Assembly: GCA_019828545.1 (NCBI GenBank)
Contig: JACVRA010000361.1
Location: forward strand, 124,001-188,000
Reading direction: 5' to 3'
DNA: 64,000 nt
Origin: Paracamarosporium sp. OC-R06-R3
Taxonomy: Eukaryota; Ascomycota; Dothideomycetes; Pleosporales; Didymosphaeriaceae
The position numbers and the translations under genes are program-made. Shown here one piece after another: positions 44,801 to 54,910 of this stretch (its first letter is position 1; each line of letters opens with the position of its first letter). A model generated the notes under the pieces. That model made no database searches. It had not been told where the DNA came from and saw nothing but the letters and a program-made list of their open reading frames with translations.

Positions 44801-46243
44801 GGCGTTTACATTGTCTGATTGGAGGAAGTCGTCGAGAATTGGTGAATAAATTGTATATGTATCACTATGAGGGGTTTTTATAGCTGAAAGGTTTAACAAT
44901 AAAGGGGATTGTTTTGCTCATGCACTCAGAAACCATAAGGGCAGCAAAGGGTGGCCCGTGCGAGGAGCTATCGGTGAATATATCTGTGAATTAAGGTTGC
45001 TGCTGCTTGGAAGAGGCATATGTATATGTAGGGTAGATGGACGGGTAGCCAAGCTTGTCCAAGCCTCCACCATTCTGTCGCATTGCTCGTGTTCATTAAA
45101 TCAGCCTTGTGCAGAAGGCCAATCAGGTAGCGCGGAAGGTTCGTATGGGAGGATAAGGCTTCACCATAGGATGCAGGTAGAAGATTAAAGGATAGAGAAG
45201 GAGCGTCTTGAAGGACATCTTATATGGTGTGTTAACGATTTTTTTGAGTAGTAGTGTTACTGGAGAATTTGAGCGCTGATTGGTTAGCTTTTGTGTACAT
45301 ACTTCTACATTGTTATGTTTTGAGAGCGAACACAACCTTGGGACAGCTCAAATCATCATTTGTCCTGAAAAATTCATGAGCGCGAATGAGCTTCTCTTGG
45401 TGTGGGTCATATTCTGGACTAACTTGTGTTCAATGCGTTCACAAGCTGTTGCTCAGTGATGTACATACCACACAGGGGTTTATGCAGAGCACTGGATCAA
45501 CGAAAAGACCTACGCATGGCAAACCCGATTAAGTTGCTGGCGTTAGTCTTCCTTCGTGGCCATCTTTCACGTTACCTCCAAAAACAGGCTTGAGGAACTT
45601 CGGCCACCGGCAGCCTACTTCGGCACGGCACGTCGCCTCTTTTGTCTTTCGGCTCCTCCCGAGAGCTCATGCATCCCGAATCCTAGGACCCTTTATGCCG
45701 GGTCCAACAGGGTCTCAGCAAGGCGGCACAGTTACACAGCGATGCTGCACGCAATTGCAGGCTGAGATCGTGCTCTAAGGTCTCACTGATCGACCGCCAC
45801 ATCAGGCATGCAGCTGAAGTGACAGTAAAGCTTCAATTCTCGTCGCTTGAATTATCCCCCTTGGGAATAAGAATCCTAGCTTCGGAAAATATGAGACATG
45901 GATATAAAGCGGTGTACTGGGCTGGCTGGGAGGTCACACAATCCCACGGATGGCCTAGGAAACTATGATAATGGAAACCGAGGAATCATGTGTTAGTACT
46001 GATGTGAATGAACCAGTGGCTGTCGATGTGACGATGGACAGACGTACACATGATGATGAACAAGTTCACCATGGTTCCGGGAAGCTTCCGGGAAGCTTCC
46101 GAGAGATTTCCGCGCTTGGCATTCCACCCACCCCCGGTATCTCCGATACTTAGTGATGACGTTCATGAGATTCTTTTCCTCGTCCTGCTGCGAACCAGCC
46201 TAAGCTTTAACATCCCAACCCCGTGCTAATCATACGTACCTAG
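44801..46243. other. intergenic spacer with heat-shock-like array at its end
   Basis: No gene is supported in these 1.4 kb. The only notable element is the inverted-repeat array at 46074-46112, described separately. Confidence 0.5.
46074..46112. promoter_or_regulatory. heat-shock-element-like GAA/TTC array
   Basis: Two perfect head-to-head units GGAAGCTTCC lie at 46080-46089 and 46091-46100, flanked by TTCC at 46075 and TTTCC at 46107-46111. Each unit equals nGAAnnTTCn, the core HSF1 binding arrangement; one extra base separates the two units, so it would be a gapped element. It lies about 135-170 bases before the start of the DUF1992 gene. Confidence 0.5.
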
Positions 46244-47983
46244 ATGCCCTCGTCTGCTTCTTTGCCGCCTTATATCTGTGCTCGCTGCGTGCGGACAAAA
46301 CGCTTGAGACTCACAGCTCCAACCTCGATCCCAATTCGCCGCATCGCTCCCGCTTCTGTACGACGATATGCAGAGTCAGCTGCCCAACGAAAGGAAGACG
46401 GAGAGGTTGAGCAAGTGATCGAAAGCGGAAAGAATGACCAAGATGGAGGAGTTTCGGGCACACAAGAGGAGGATGAAGGCGCCATGACGCGAAGGCTACG
46501 GGACATGAGCAATGAAGCTCTAGAGAGCGGAGGCCGCAGCGCACAGAGAACAGTGTCCGAAGCTGGGTTCAGCGAAGACCTCAAGAGACAGCTTGAAGAG
46601 CGTATAGCTTCCGCAAACTTCCGCGCCGAACACTCCAACGCTTTCGCTGAAGCAGAGCTTCCATCTACCGCTAGCCGCCACACGCGCGACATCGCGACCG
46701 CAGATCCATGGTCCGGCACAGAGAGCCTACACGATGCGAGCCTACGTATGCTCAATGACGCCCATAAGCCGCTCAAAATCAAAGGCGCTAGAAAACCGGG
46801 GTCGGTAGTACAGCTACCGCGCACCGTTGACACGGGACGGAAGAGCAATGCTGGTCAAGGTGTGAGGCTAGCGAATGCGCGGGACAGGAGCGGTCTCTAT
46901 TCGAGCTTGAAGGATTCGGATATCGACGAGCAAGAGCGGCAAAAGCGCTTCCAGGAGCTAAAAGACCGTTTCTCGCCACACGCTCGCGCTGTTGTACCAG
47001 GCACCGTCCAAGGCCTAACCGCTCTTGCAAACGAACGTATTGAAGATGCAATCGCGCGAGGTCAGTTCAAAAACCTGCCCAATCGCGGGAAGCAGGTCGA
47101 GCGCGATTATAATGCCTCTAGTCCGTTCATCGACACTACCGAGTACTTTCTGAACAAGATGATTCAGAAGCAGGAAATCGTGCCGCCGTGGATCGAGAAA
47201 CAGCAGGAGTTGGTTGCTACAGCGAACAAATTCCGCAGTAGATTACGCGCGGAATGGAGAAGGCATGCCGCTAGGATGATTGCGAGTAAGGGAGGCACAT
47301 TGCAAGACCAGATAAAGAAAGCAGAAGCCTACGCGAAAGCAGAGCTAATCGCCAACCCGCAAAAGAAGAAGCAAGAGGTCATCAGCACCATCGATAACGA
47401 CGGTCACGTCTCCCAGATCTCTCTATCAGGCGAGCTAAAAGCGCCTCCACTAGAGTCTCCGGACACAGCCATGTTCGAGGAGATCGTAGCAGAGAAAGTC
47501 ACTCTCGATGAACAGTCCCAGCCTCCATCCACCACCTCAGAAGAGCTACGAAATGCCCAGACCGTAGACGTGCCCATCCCTACTCCTCCGCCGTCTACCC
47601 CTCCCGCCACTCACCCTTTCCGTGATCCTACATGGGAGTCCATAGAACACTCCTATCATAGTCTCGCCATCGCCGATCTCAATTCCAAGACGCGCTCGTA
47701 CAACCTGCAAGCACCGGACCTAGCAAAGAAACCGTATTTTAGCCTCCAACGCGAACTCAACGCCTGCTATGCCGATGTCGCCCCTCAATTAGCTGCGGCG
47801 ATCCGCGAGCGTGCTGTCAAACCTGTACGTAAGGCTGAAGGTTTTGGACAGAGTCTTGCTGGAAGCGGAGGTGTAATGAACAGATTGGTCGGGGAAAAAG
47901 TCCGCGTGAGGGACGAGAGGGTGGAGAGGAGGTACGGGTTTAGGCAATTCTGGAAAGACGTATGGGGTGCGAAAGAGGCATAG
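46244..47983 (+). CDS. DUF1992 (DNAJC28-type) domain protein, probably mitochondrial
   Basis: This is a single frame of 579 residues. The DUF1992 domain (PF09350, found in DnaJ homologue C28) covers about residues 250-350: LANERIEDAIARGQFKNLPNRGK, a PFIDTTEYFLNKMIQKQ block, and VPPWIEKQQEL. No J domain with an HPD motif is present, as in other members lacking it. The N terminus is rich in Arg, Ser and Ala with a CxxC (CARC) and few acids, fitting a mitochondrial presequence. Residues 50-200 are charged and likely disordered. A C-terminal region (HSYHSLAIADLNSKTRSYNLQ, then LQRELNACYADVAP) and a basic end (KVRVRDERVERRYG) follow. The molecular function is not established. The upstream heat-shock-like array would fit a chaperone-linked role. 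Confidence 0.9.
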   Translation: MPSSASLPPYICARCVRTKRLRLTAPTSIPIRRIAPASVRRYAESAAQRKEDGEVEQVIESGKNDQDGGVSGTQEEDEGAMTRRLRDMSNEALESGGRSAQRTVSEAGFSEDLKRQLEERIASANFRAEHSNAFAEAELPSTASRHTRDIATADPWSGTESLHDASLRMLNDAHKPLKIKGARKPGSVVQLPRTVDTGRKSNAGQGVRLANARDRSGLYSSLKDSDIDEQERQKRFQELKDRFSPHARAVVPGTVQGLTALANERIEDAIARGQFKNLPNRGKQVERDYNASSPFIDTTEYFLNKMIQKQEIVPPWIEKQQELVATANKFRSRLRAEWRRHAARMIASKGGTLQDQIKKAEAYAKAELIANPQKKKQEVISTIDNDGHVSQISLSGELKAPPLESPDTAMFEEIVAEKVTLDEQSQPPSTTSEELRNAQTVDVPIPTPPPSTPPATHPFRDPTWESIEHSYHSLAIADLNSKTRSYNLQAPDLAKKPYFSLQRELNACYADVAPQLAAAIRERAVKPVRKAEGFGQSLAGSGGVMNRLVGEKVRVRDERVERRYGFRQFWKDVWGAKEA

Positions 47984-49291
47984 AAGCATCTATGCGTGAT
48001 GCTGTGTCGTACCATGGCATGCAATGAGTCAGTGCGCGAGAATGCGCCTGCATGTGCGTTGACATGTGTCTCTGCATATGTTGTTCAAAGATGAGCAAGT
48101 CTCTGGTACCCTATCGGTTTCGACAGCAGCGTGGTGGCTGCGTCTCTACACCCTCCCAGGCACCAGCATACGGGTCCGCGTGTTCGGGTGCAGACGCAGA
48201 CGCATGTACATAGCCACCTACACCTACGCCCTAGGCCACAGTGTATGCCGCGTACGTCAATCCAACAGCAGACACGGCACCTCCGTTCCTCCTTCCCTCG
48301 ATACGAGGGCAATAGTGCGATGTCCGTGTCTCCATCCCTGTACATCTCCCCAGTACATGTGCATTGACACCTGCATCCTAGTGCACATATGCGTGAATGC
48401 CTAACTCAACCCCCGTACTGCAAGATTCTAACCAACGCCACGCCGCACACGTACATAGACGAGCAGGCCCACCTATTGCAGCACACGGAAGCAAATCCGG
48501 AGTCGATACACCGGTCCAATCGCTTCCCCATCTCATCTCTGCATCGACTTTGCTTTTTCGCCCAGCCTGCTGGCGACACGCGGCACGAACGCCTCAAGGC
48601 ACATGCTAAGAAGAGTAAGGATGCTCATTAAGCTGAGGCTGCTGCCCTACCGGTGGCGCCGAGTCCGCGTGGCTCACCATGCAGAAGTAATATTCAGCAT
48701 GCAGAAGTATGCCTCGGAGCATGGAGGATCCCGAGATGTGCATCTGCAGCAGCCCCTGTCGGTAGAGCGGTTATGAACATGCTTCTGCCGCCGACATCTG
48801 GCCAGACCTTTGTACGGAGAAATAGCCAGCCTCTTGCATATGCATGTAGGATGTGTTGTACGATTATGACGTCTTATGCGGCCTCACCATGTCCCAGTTA
48901 TTCCGTTCACACGCATGTACGAGCAGTACATGCCAGGATCGAGATCGGCTACTTTTGACCGATATTTACTTTGCTTTAACATATGCATCTCGTATGAATG
49001 CAGCTGTAAAGATTATTCGTCAAGAGTATCCGTCTATCCAACGCACCTCCATTACGTCTAATCCAATCAATTCCCCCTCTTGATCAAAGCTTTCGCACCA
49101 CGATCATCCGAGTCCATGATACACTAAACCTCAGCTCAGCATCTCACCAGAAACGAGCGATTCCACACTTGCTTTTTTCTGTGTGCCATCAAACCGAGAA
49201 TTCAGCTCACCACGAACACTGTTGGTGATGGTTTCTCGCTCGACCTTCCATGGGGATCAGCACACCCCACATTATGCCAGATCAGATCAGA
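47984..49291. other. intergenic spacer, no gene seen
   Basis: Frames of 60-110 codons on both strands show no domain, conserved motif or plausible exon chain. 48170-48400 is CA- and GC-rich. Nothing further can be supported. Confidence 0.5.
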
Positions 49292-51943
49292 TCAAGCCCC
49301 CACAGCCACAACGTCGACTACGCTGTCTCTCCTGACCCTGCCCTTGCCCTTGCCTCTGGCCCCAACCATGATCCTTGCAATAGGTGTCGATGTTTCGCAA
49401 GAGTTCGGTTCGCGTGCACATGCTTCATGCTGACATTCATCCTGCTGCATCGTAGTTGCACCACATCTCAACTCACCGATCTGTTTGCCCACTCCATCGT
49501 AAGGTTGGCAGAAACAGACACGGAGGGCGTGTCCAGCCGCAGGCCCGATGATTTCTTGCTTCTTGACTGTTTGAGTGTGGTAAGGCAGACGTTGACGCTT
49601 CTTCAAAGTTCTGCCTTTCTTTCGAAACTTTTGTGCTGTTTTGTTACTCATTTTGGAGTATAACGAAGACTTTGGTAGTGCCCAAGGAGAAGCACTAAAC
49701 CACGGTTTATCCGCCTCACCCATGGCACGAAGACGGGACAGCAGGCCTCCGGTTCTAGAGCGTTTCTGTGGGGACTTCAAACCACCGCTATGCGGATTAA
49801 GACTGACCGGTCGAACCATGCCGCCACAACCGCGCACCTTCGATCCAGAGGTTACGACACCCTCAAAAGGAAAGGTGAGTTCTGAGTCGCACATTGATCT
49901 GATTTGCGACTTCTCAGATACGTGGAAGTTATGATGGTGGCGAAGGTGCTCTGGGAGTGGTGCAACTAAATGTGGACTTGTCAAGGGAACGGGGTTTGGG
50001 CGCGCCGGTGGGATGGTAGCAGCGACCGACAGTGCCAAGCGTGCAGAAGGCAGAGTAGAATTTTCGAAGTACGACGTTGATTTTCCAGGTGTGCTTGATG
50101 GAGACAAGTCCGGATGTAAGTTTAAGGTTGACGCAAAGGATCCATCCTGTACCCGGATCAAATTTCCAGAAGGTGAATAGAACGTCAATCGCGGCGTGGT
50201 ATGGTTCTGTTGCACAATTCCTTCTGCCGCAGCAATCGGTAAGAGAGACGTTAATGCAGCAGATGTGATGGAACGATGGCGGAGCGACTTAGCTCCTTCA
50301 AGCTGCAACTCGCGTTTTGGTGGTTCCTGAGTTTTGGCCACACTATCGTTAGGGCTAAACCCCACGGGGCTGACGGAGCGCCGCATTGAATGCGGAAAAT
50401 CATGCTGGAGGTCGAGATCGATTCCTAATACAGTGCCAGAATATGACGTAGACATAGTGCTACAGAAGCTGGCGCTACGGCTCGAATTATGCGCATGATC
50501 ACGAAGTGCACATTCTCCATCGCAATGTACGACAGTGCCGTCTGGTGTGTATCGAGCGGCGAGCTTGTCCCTGCTGCGACCGAGAACCGTTATGGCTGCA
50601 TGGCGAACGTGGTTTAGAGCCGCGTCGCGTGGTTTCGTCGCTGGTATGAGACACTCCGGTGACAATATTTCTTCGCCATCTCGAGGGTACGACAGGTCAC
50701 ATAAAGGAAGCTGAGATGCAGGCGGTGCCGTATTTGGCTCAAAAGACGAAGGTAAAAAAAGCAATGTAGACGCAGGAACATCAGTTGTAAGGCTGTTTTC
50801 CGCTTTAGGACGGGAATGGTCTGTGGCCTGAAACTCAGGAGTACCATAAGGTGAAGATGAGGTCGACCGCAAAAAGGTTGCAGATGCTGGACTAGGATCA
50901 AGTTGGATTTGTGGATCGTTTTTCTCGACCTTTCTGTTGCTGGTTCGTGCTAATACACCACACAAGAAATCTTTGAGACCCTTGGTCTGTATACCCAAGT
51001 TGACGTCAGGAAATTGAAGAAGTTGAGGAAGTTTAGCTCCCTGGCTATCTAGAAACATCGAACTAGCCCCGGTGGCTCTTGCATGATGTGATTTTGATGT
51101 ACTGCTTTGCCCTTCTTTGGGTTGCAAGTCAAAGTGCTCATCATCACACGACGTATTTCCAAGGTGCTCTTCTTCTTGGATCCTGTTGAGCGCACCATTG
51201 TCCGGACTTCGGGAAGGCCTATACGAGGTACGTCCCGGTGAAACATTCTCGACCGCTCGAAGCGAAGGGAAACGGCCAATGCTGAGAATTGAACCGTGGG
51301 AATCGAGTGTGGAGACCGAACCTTGCTCAACAATAGTGGCGAGCGGCGCTCCGTTGGAACATTTTGCGAGTCGAACCGCTAGATTGTAAGGGACGGGCCG
51401 TGACCTATTCTGTTGCTGATCTCCATGTCTTTTGTTTGATTGGGCATCGGCTTGACATTGAGTCCAGGTGTCACAATCGTTGTGCTGGTCCAAAACATCG
51501 GAGCTTACTGTCGAGGGCGATTCCGTATTGAGGAAAGCTTTGTAGTAAGTGTAAGGATCCTGGGACATCACACCGCCACGGCGAGAGTGGCTGACTGTCT
51601 GATCTGCCGAAGTGGGGTCTGCAATATCAACTGGGCACTGCGCCTGACCAAAGACATGGGCATGCCGTTGGCCATTGGTGCGTTCGGGAGATTGTGAACA
51701 CTGTGGAGGCGACATTTGTTGCCAATGCCAATGCTGCAGGTGAGCCAGCATCAACATGAGAATGGTGGGTGGATCATGGTGTGGTGAAGAAGTGGGTAGG
51801 CTTTGTCGAACTGCGGATCGCCACATGATGTTAAGCTTGGTGGAGAAGGAGCCCAACGACACTGCTTCCACTTCCGCAATTGGTACTCGAAGAAGCAGCG
51901 CTTTGATGCAAACGATAGACAGGCAGGAGCCATTGAAACCCAT
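49292..51943 (-). CDS. long, mostly disordered Ser/Pro-rich protein, function unknown
   Basis: An uninterrupted frame of 883 codons from ATG 51943 is far longer than chance at this GC content. Most of it is Ser/Pro/Thr/His/Gln-rich with no domain. Many SP/TP and RRxS-like sites suggest phosphorylation. The last 160 residues are more ordered and basic: LKSPQKRSRTGGLLSRLRAMGEADKP is split by a short gap from WFSASPWALPKSSLY, and then a Lys/Arg cluster (KMSNKTAQKFRKKGRTLKKR) looks like a nuclear localisation or RNA/DNA-contact segment. Upstream ATGs are uncertain; later Met residues (for example near 51824) are alternatives. The final 60 residues after RVCFCQPYDG may be a read-through past an unseen intron. 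No function is inferred. Confidence 0.7.
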   Translation of the reverse strand: MGFNGSCLSIVCIKALLLRVPIAEVEAVSLGSFSTKLNIMWRSAVRQSLPTSSPHHDPPTILMLMLAHLQHWHWQQMSPPQCSQSPERTNGQRHAHVFGQAQCPVDIADPTSADQTVSHSRRGGVMSQDPYTYYKAFLNTESPSTVSSDVLDQHNDCDTWTQCQADAQSNKRHGDQQQNRSRPVPYNLAVRLAKCSNGAPLATIVEQGSVSTLDSHGSILSIGRFPSLRAVENVSPGRTSYRPSRSPDNGALNRIQEEEHLGNTSCDDEHFDLQPKEGQSSTSKSHHARATGASSMFLDSQGAKLPQLLQFPDVNLGIQTKGLKDFLCGVLARTSNRKVEKNDPQIQLDPSPASATFLRSTSSSPYGTPEFQATDHSRPKAENSLTTDVPASTLLFLPSSFEPNTAPPASQLPLCDLSYPRDGEEILSPECLIPATKPRDAALNHVRHAAITVLGRSRDKLAARYTPDGTVVHCDGECALRDHAHNSSRSASFCSTMSTSYSGTVLGIDLDLQHDFPHSMRRSVSPVGFSPNDSVAKTQEPPKRELQLEGAKSLRHRSITSAALTSLLPIAAAEGIVQQNHTTPRLTFYSPSGNLIRVQDGSFASTLNLHPDLSPSSTPGKSTSYFENSTLPSARLALSVAATIPPARPNPVPLTSPHLVAPLPEHLRHHHNFHVSEKSQIRSMCDSELTFPFEGVVTSGSKVRGCGGMVRPVSLNPHSGGLKSPQKRSRTGGLLSRLRAMGEADKPWFSASPWALPKSSLYSKMSNKTAQKFRKKGRTLKKRQRLPYHTQTVKKQEIIGPAAGHALRVCFCQPYDGVGKQIGELRCGATTMQQDECQHEACAREPNSCETSTPIARIMVGARGKGKGRVRRDSVVDVVAVGA

Positions 51944-54326
51944 TCTCACCGCCAATCGATAGTCGCACAATATCAGCCTCTCCCGCGTTCGAACATCCAA
52001 GCACCAAAGCTGCCAATATGAAGAAATGGTTACGAGGATGAGGTGGAGCTCACCACCGCTTCCAAGCGAATGCCGATCGGAAGGGAGTGCCGGAGAAGAC
52101 CCGTTAGTGGGGATGAAGCCTTCCAGATGGCCTGGGAAAAAAGGAACAAGTGATCGTGCATGAACTTTTTGTCATTCGTCCCAGCTTGGTTACTCCTGCA
52201 GGCTGTCAGCTCACGACGCCAAGGCGCAGATCAATACAAGGCAACGGCTGGTGCCCAGATTGCCGGTAGACGGATCGATGAAAAGCTGGGATGCATGTGT
52301 GATACGAGTTCGTCGGGAAAGGATATGCGCGACAGTGGTTCGCGACGAAGATAATTTATCCATCGCCAGCACGCACACCGCCAACTGTGGCTAGGGACGC
52401 TGTGCAATCTATGTCATCGCAGATTTTCGAAACTATGATCCTTCGGACACCAAAGACTAGGTGATCATGGTCCGTGACGAAGCTCGACAACGTCTGTTTG
52501 AAATCAATGACAGTCTCATCGATTAGAGAGCCATAACTCGCGCAGTACTACTTGCTTCTTCCTTCGATCGCTGTGGCGCCGCCTAGGCCAAGCCCATGCG
52601 GAGTAGCCTCGTGCTGCTAGCGATGCAATTCAATCCCGTTGTGGTGCTAAAGTCGTGCTAACTCTGTATCGCACCGTGCAATATGCAAGACGTGCAGACC
52701 ATGTACAATGTAGTATTTCGCTTAAGCACAGACAATAAGTAGGTTCCGTGATGGCCGAGAATAGCGCAGGAACCGGAATAGCCGTCCAAGGAACTATCTG
52801 GTAGGAGTAAGGGCGATCCGTAGAGTAGTACTACGCAAGGGGCGGCAATTCACCTTGGAGGTCGCCCAAATCTCTCGGGATTTCCGTAGTTGGACGGATA
52901 GACCGGGGAGGTTAATAATACTTGCGGAAAATCTACTTCGCACCTCGACGTATTGTAAGCATAGACAGATCATAGCCTTTGAGCCTAGCAACTTCTGGAT
53001 GTTTACTGTATTGACTGTAGGAACATTCCAGAGGCCATATGTGAGTGCCAAATGCTAGCCGATGCACGTTCGAATGTGTCGAATTACCAATCAATGGCTC
53101 GTGTTGGAAAAGATCATCTTTCCCAGAATGACTGTGTTGCGAATGTAGTGTTGTAGCTGCCACGATCTCAAAGCGCCTACACTAGCCCTAGCATTTCCAA
53201 GTCGAGATCACTTTCAATATATGTGTCGCCAAAACGTCCAATAATTGTTGATTCAAGTGGCTTTCCCTGAAGTAAGAATTTTCACGAAGGCCTGCCATAC
53301 GTTGTGTCGCAGTCAATCCGATCCTGGAATACGGATGTGGTCGCAAGCCTCGTGCTGCCGTATCGGTACACACTGACCTTCGGTTGTCAATAATGGACTG
53401 ATTCTCAGACGACGCAATAAGCGGCATGATAACCCAAAAGTCAGGTGGGTGTTTTCATCCTTCAGCGATACAACCCGTGTCTGGACAGGATCCAGATGGA
53501 TGAGGGCTACGCCTCATGACCAAACATAGTGCCATTTCGCTCAAGGGCAAATGAGAAACCAGGAGCCATGGCTGCATTTTGTTGATCTTTCCATCTAGTT
53601 GGGCTCTATGGGTCCCGCACTAGCATTGCCGTAGTTTGCTGTGGTTACTGGTACTTCCTGAGGACATGGTAGCGCCGCCCATGTCCGTCACACAGTCTGC
53701 GGGACCATGTACAAGCTGCATATGCTTTGGAATAAATGAGATGAGACTCGGCTTGACTATTGGTGGTCGACAAGAAGGCGTGGGGTCAAGTGACCCGGAA
53801 AGCGGTAGCTTCCAGCCGCTGGAAATCGGTAGGCGCTGCTTGAACGAACGGAAGCACCATATACTGCCCGCCGTAACCGCAAACACCGAATGCGAGGGCA
53901 AGCATGGCGTACCCTAACACAGCATAGGCGATCGGCAGTGACCGAGGGATCCTAACCATGCCGGAGGTTTCCTGCTAGCCCAATGCTTGCCTCCTGACGG
54001 GCGCCTCAACGTGAGATAACTGTGGCGGGCCGGCGCAGGTGGAATAATGCCCTGCGGATCAACAATGTCTCATCTTGTCCGTCCCGACCGTGGCCTCCCG
54101 AAGAGATCTTACGCCGAAGAGCCGTCCAATGTAAGAAGGACATCTGCGTGGGATGCAGGTAGCACTCGACACAAAACTGTCCACGGATGGATGGTTCAGC
54201 TCTGGGCAGTGGTAAGAGGGCTGCTATAAAAGAGGCGACGGGTAGGGGATAACTCAGACATCGAAGTATTTTGCATTCTCGTCTCCACCACCGACTTCTG
54301 ACCCTGCAGAACTTCGCGTAGCGAAG
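51944..54326. other. 2.4-kb gene-poor spacer
   Basis: Only weak frames are present. A 79-codon minus frame at 53188-53427 (from ATG) and an 85-codon frame at 52794-53051 lack domains and a joining splice. A short plus frame at 52160-52354 starts with a hydrophobic N terminus (MNFLSFVPAWLLLQAV) but is unsupported otherwise. No transposon ends or repeats were recognised. Confidence 0.4.
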
Positions 54327-54910
54327 ATGACTAAGACTCCGTTCGCAAAGAGCAATTCCAAAACAGCATTGATGGAGCGACTCGGTTTGTATGGTGCCCA
54401 CGGCGACCAAGTTTATGCGCTATTGTATGTAAGTATATTCCCATAGTATAAATTGTGTGGTACTCATGGCTTCGTATAGCACGAAGCATCCCTTGGTAGG
54501 GACAGGTTGAGCCGTGACTACAACAGCTTGACCAGATTGTCTCAGCAAAGAGGGGTCCAGGCACCGTACAAATGGGACGATCTCCAAGAGACTGCTACAC
54601 ACAGGGAAACAATGAACATTGTTCGGGCGGCCAGCGAATATACCAGGCCATACTATCAAATGGGTCGATGGAGAGCCGCCGAAGAGGAAAATTGGGTAGC
54701 TGAGTGGTTTCTGTGGCATAGTTTTCGCTTCCGAGACAATCGGAACAACCAGACGGCCGCACAGCAGCCAGCTGGCGGCCATGGTTCCATGGGAGGTGGT
54801 ACCGGAAATGGAGGTAGGTTGTTTCTTGAGGACATTGTGAAAAATATAGGATAGCTAACGCCTGCCCAGGCACACCAAATGGTCAGTACTGGGGCACAGT
54901 GCTTCATTAA
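54327..54910 (+). CDS. small unknown protein, three exons
   Basis: Exons 54327-54428, 54480-54813 and 54870-54910 join in phase with GTAAGT, GTAGGT and CAG/TAG junctions to give 158 residues. The N terminus MTKTPFAKSNSKTALMERLG has no signal peptide. The middle is charged and helix-prone (RDRLSRDYNSLTRLSQQRG, then WDDLQETATHRETMNIVRA). An aromatic block (WVAEWFLWHSFRFRDNRNN, about residues 111-129) precedes a Gly-rich tail (GGHGSMGGGTGNGGTPNG) ending YWGTVLH. No family is recognised. Three coherent exons in a region otherwise lacking coding signal argue for a real, possibly lineage-specific gene. Confidence 0.6.
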
